6,685 nucleotides of DNA, taken from contig PKWT01000364.1 in NCBI GenBank assembly GCA_003132125.1, positions 349 to 7,033 on the forward strand, in the 5' to 3' direction. Each line of letters opens with the position of its first letter. Positions within the stretch are counted from its first letter, which is position 1. Source of the DNA: Micrococcales bacterium. Its GTDB lineage: Bacteria; Actinomycetota; Actinomycetes; Actinomycetales; Dermatophilaceae. Below the pieces are notes generated by a model. It did no database searches. It saw nothing but the letters and a program-made list of their open reading frames with translations, and was not told the DNA's origin. This document shows, piece by piece, positions 5,717-6,685 of the stretch. The position numbers and the translations under genes were made by a program.

Positions 5717-6526
5717 ATGTCCCCGATACAGCACATGGGTCTCAACTGGCCGGCGTTGGAAGAGCGCATCGAGCGTTCTGGTCGCTGGTCGTCATGGGTC
5801 GCCAACGAGCCGGCTCTTGCCGGACTGAACGGCTTGGGCGAGGTGGTGGCGATCGCTCAAGACAGCACTGACCGGGGGCGCGCGGATGCGCTGTTGGCGG
5901 CCCTGGTTCGTCTTGGCGCGGTGGATGGGGGCGACGACCGGGACGCGGCTCAGGCCGTGGTCCTGCTGTTGGCCAACGGGTCTGCCCGTCTCGCGCAGCA
6001 GCTGAGGAACTTGTCGAAAGACATCGACGCGATGGTTGCCGGGCAGTTGTGGTTACAGATCCGGGAGTTCCCGTGGAGGCGGCGCCGGCGGGCGATTGCC
6101 CAGAACATCCTGATGGATGCCCGGCGGGCGGTTCTGCGCGATCTCGGCGTGGACAATCGCAGGAGCAGTCGGGGGTTCGAGGTGATTCTGGTGGACACCA
6201 CCGCGGTTGGGGCGGCCCACGACGGTGGCTCGGACACCTTGGTCGACCACATTCCTGGCTCGGAACTGGGCGATGAGCTCAACCTTCTGTCGCTCCTGGA
6301 CTGGGCAACCGGCAAGGGTGTGGTCACCGATCAGGACGCCGCGATCCTGCTGGAGCTGGCCGGTCTCAAGGTGGCTGGCACGGTTCGCGGACTGAATTCC
6401 GCGGCAGAGATCAGAGCGGTCGCGACGCGTCACGGCGTCAACGAGAAGACGGTGCGGCGGAGCCGGGATCGTGCGGTCAGGTCGCTGGTGAGTGTGCGTG
6501 ACGTGTATCTGGCTGAGTCCGCTTAG
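5717..6526 (+). CDS. Sigma-70-like / helix-turn-helix protein of unknown role
   Basis: A 269-residue protein that I do not recognise as a named family. Residues about 90-143 (LAQQLRNLSKDIDAMVAGQ followed by LWLQIREFPW, five arginines at 121-125, and AIAQNILMDARRAVLRD) are laid out like sigma-70 region 2. The C-terminal stretch, about 203-257, ends in a helix-turn-helix like sigma region 4 (AAEIRAVATRHGVNEKTVRR). It also resembles DNA-binding proteins annotated as hypothetical in actinobacterial mobile regions. It could be a divergent sigma factor or simply a DNA-binding regulator; the middle (about 150-200) is not diagnostic. The start at ATG 5717 is supported by GGAAGGA 8 bases upstream. It has its own structured leader and probably begins a new transcription unit with the partial gene at 6634. 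Nothing links it to the amino-acid operon. Confidence 0.75.
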   Translation: MSPIQHMGLNWPALEERIERSGRWSSWVANEPALAGLNGLGEVVAIAQDSTDRGRADALLAALVRLGAVDGGDDRDAAQAVVLLLANGSARLAQQLRNLSKDIDAMVAGQLWLQIREFPWRRRRRAIAQNILMDARRAVLRDLGVDNRRSSRGFEVILVDTTAVGAAHDGGSDTLVDHIPGSELGDELNLLSLLDWATGKGVVTDQDAAILLELAGLKVAGTVRGLNSAAEIRAVATRHGVNEKTVRRSRDRAVRSLVSVRDVYLAESA

Positions 6527-6633
6527 GGGCCGCAACGCACGGGGACTCACTCCAAGGGACCTGTCCACGAGCGTGGATCTGGATTGCCTACGTAGGTAGG
6601 AGCAGCAACTCGCGACACCAGAGAGGGACCGCA
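6527..6633. other. Intergenic spacer with two small palindromes
   Basis: TCCACG-AG-CGTGGA (6564-6577) and the 10-bp palindrome CCTACGTAGG (6587-6596), the latter followed by a repeated TAGG, lie between the sigma-like gene and the last gene. There is no T-run, so neither is a standard terminator. They could be regulator sites. AGAGGGA (6622-6628) is the ribosome-binding site of the following gene. Confidence 0.5.
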
Positions 6634-6685
6634 ATGGACGTGAGGTTCGCAGGGAACGGCCCGGCCCCGATCGAGCCCTCGGCGG
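6634..6685 (+). CDS. Start of an unidentified gene (partial, runs off the window)
   Basis: ATG at 6634 follows AGAGGGA with a 5-base gap and opens a frame reading MDVRFAGNGPAPIEPSA to the window edge. Seventeen residues are too few to assign a family. The ribosome-binding site and the absence of a stop support a real gene in the same direction as the sigma-like gene 107 bases upstream. Confidence 0.55.
   Translation, partial: MDVRFAGNGPAPIEPSA

Overview
This window is GC-rich with strong G/C bias at third codon positions, GTG use and tightly packed overlapping genes. Together with an actinobacterial-type PucR regulator and an Amycolatopsis-like enolase-superfamily racemase, this points to a chromosomal segment of a high-GC Actinomycetota. 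I cannot name the genus.

Positions 1-4302 (+) are one directional, probably co-transcribed cluster. It holds the C-terminal end of a sugar-type (RbsA-like) ABC ATPase, an RbsC-like permease, a COG3375-type GNAT acyltransferase, a CPG2-like M20 metallopeptidase and a MenC-type N-succinylamino acid racemase (NSAR). The genes overlap by 8, 8 and 20 bases, with a single 5-base gap between permease and GNAT. GNAT + NSAR + M20 is the enzyme set described for irreversible D- to L-amino acid conversion in Geobacillus kaustophilus: a D-amino acid is N-succinylated, the N-succinyl amino acid is racemised, and the L form is desuccinylated. Here the set sits directly behind a ribose-type importer, so the cluster may couple uptake of an unknown ligand to amino-acid inversion. 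A perfect 14-bp inverted repeat lies inside the 3' end of the permease gene, exactly between the transport and enzyme parts.

Positions 4315-5325 (-) encode a PucR-family regulator converging on the operon with only 12 bases between stop codons. Its reading frame continues upstream with family-typical sequence but is cut by an in-frame TAA at 5332-5334, and further upstream the similarity seems to change frame. The regulator therefore looks 5'-damaged, either a pseudogene or an N-terminally shortened protein.

Positions 5452-5716 hold no convincing gene but contain a short direct repeat, two hairpins and a ribosome-binding site inside a palindrome. They lead into a 269-residue sigma-70-like or HTH protein (5717-6526, +) unrelated to the amino-acid cluster. 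A further 107-base spacer with two short palindromes precedes the first 17 codons of another gene that runs off the window (6634 onward). No tRNA, rRNA, CRISPR array, transposase or integrase was seen.
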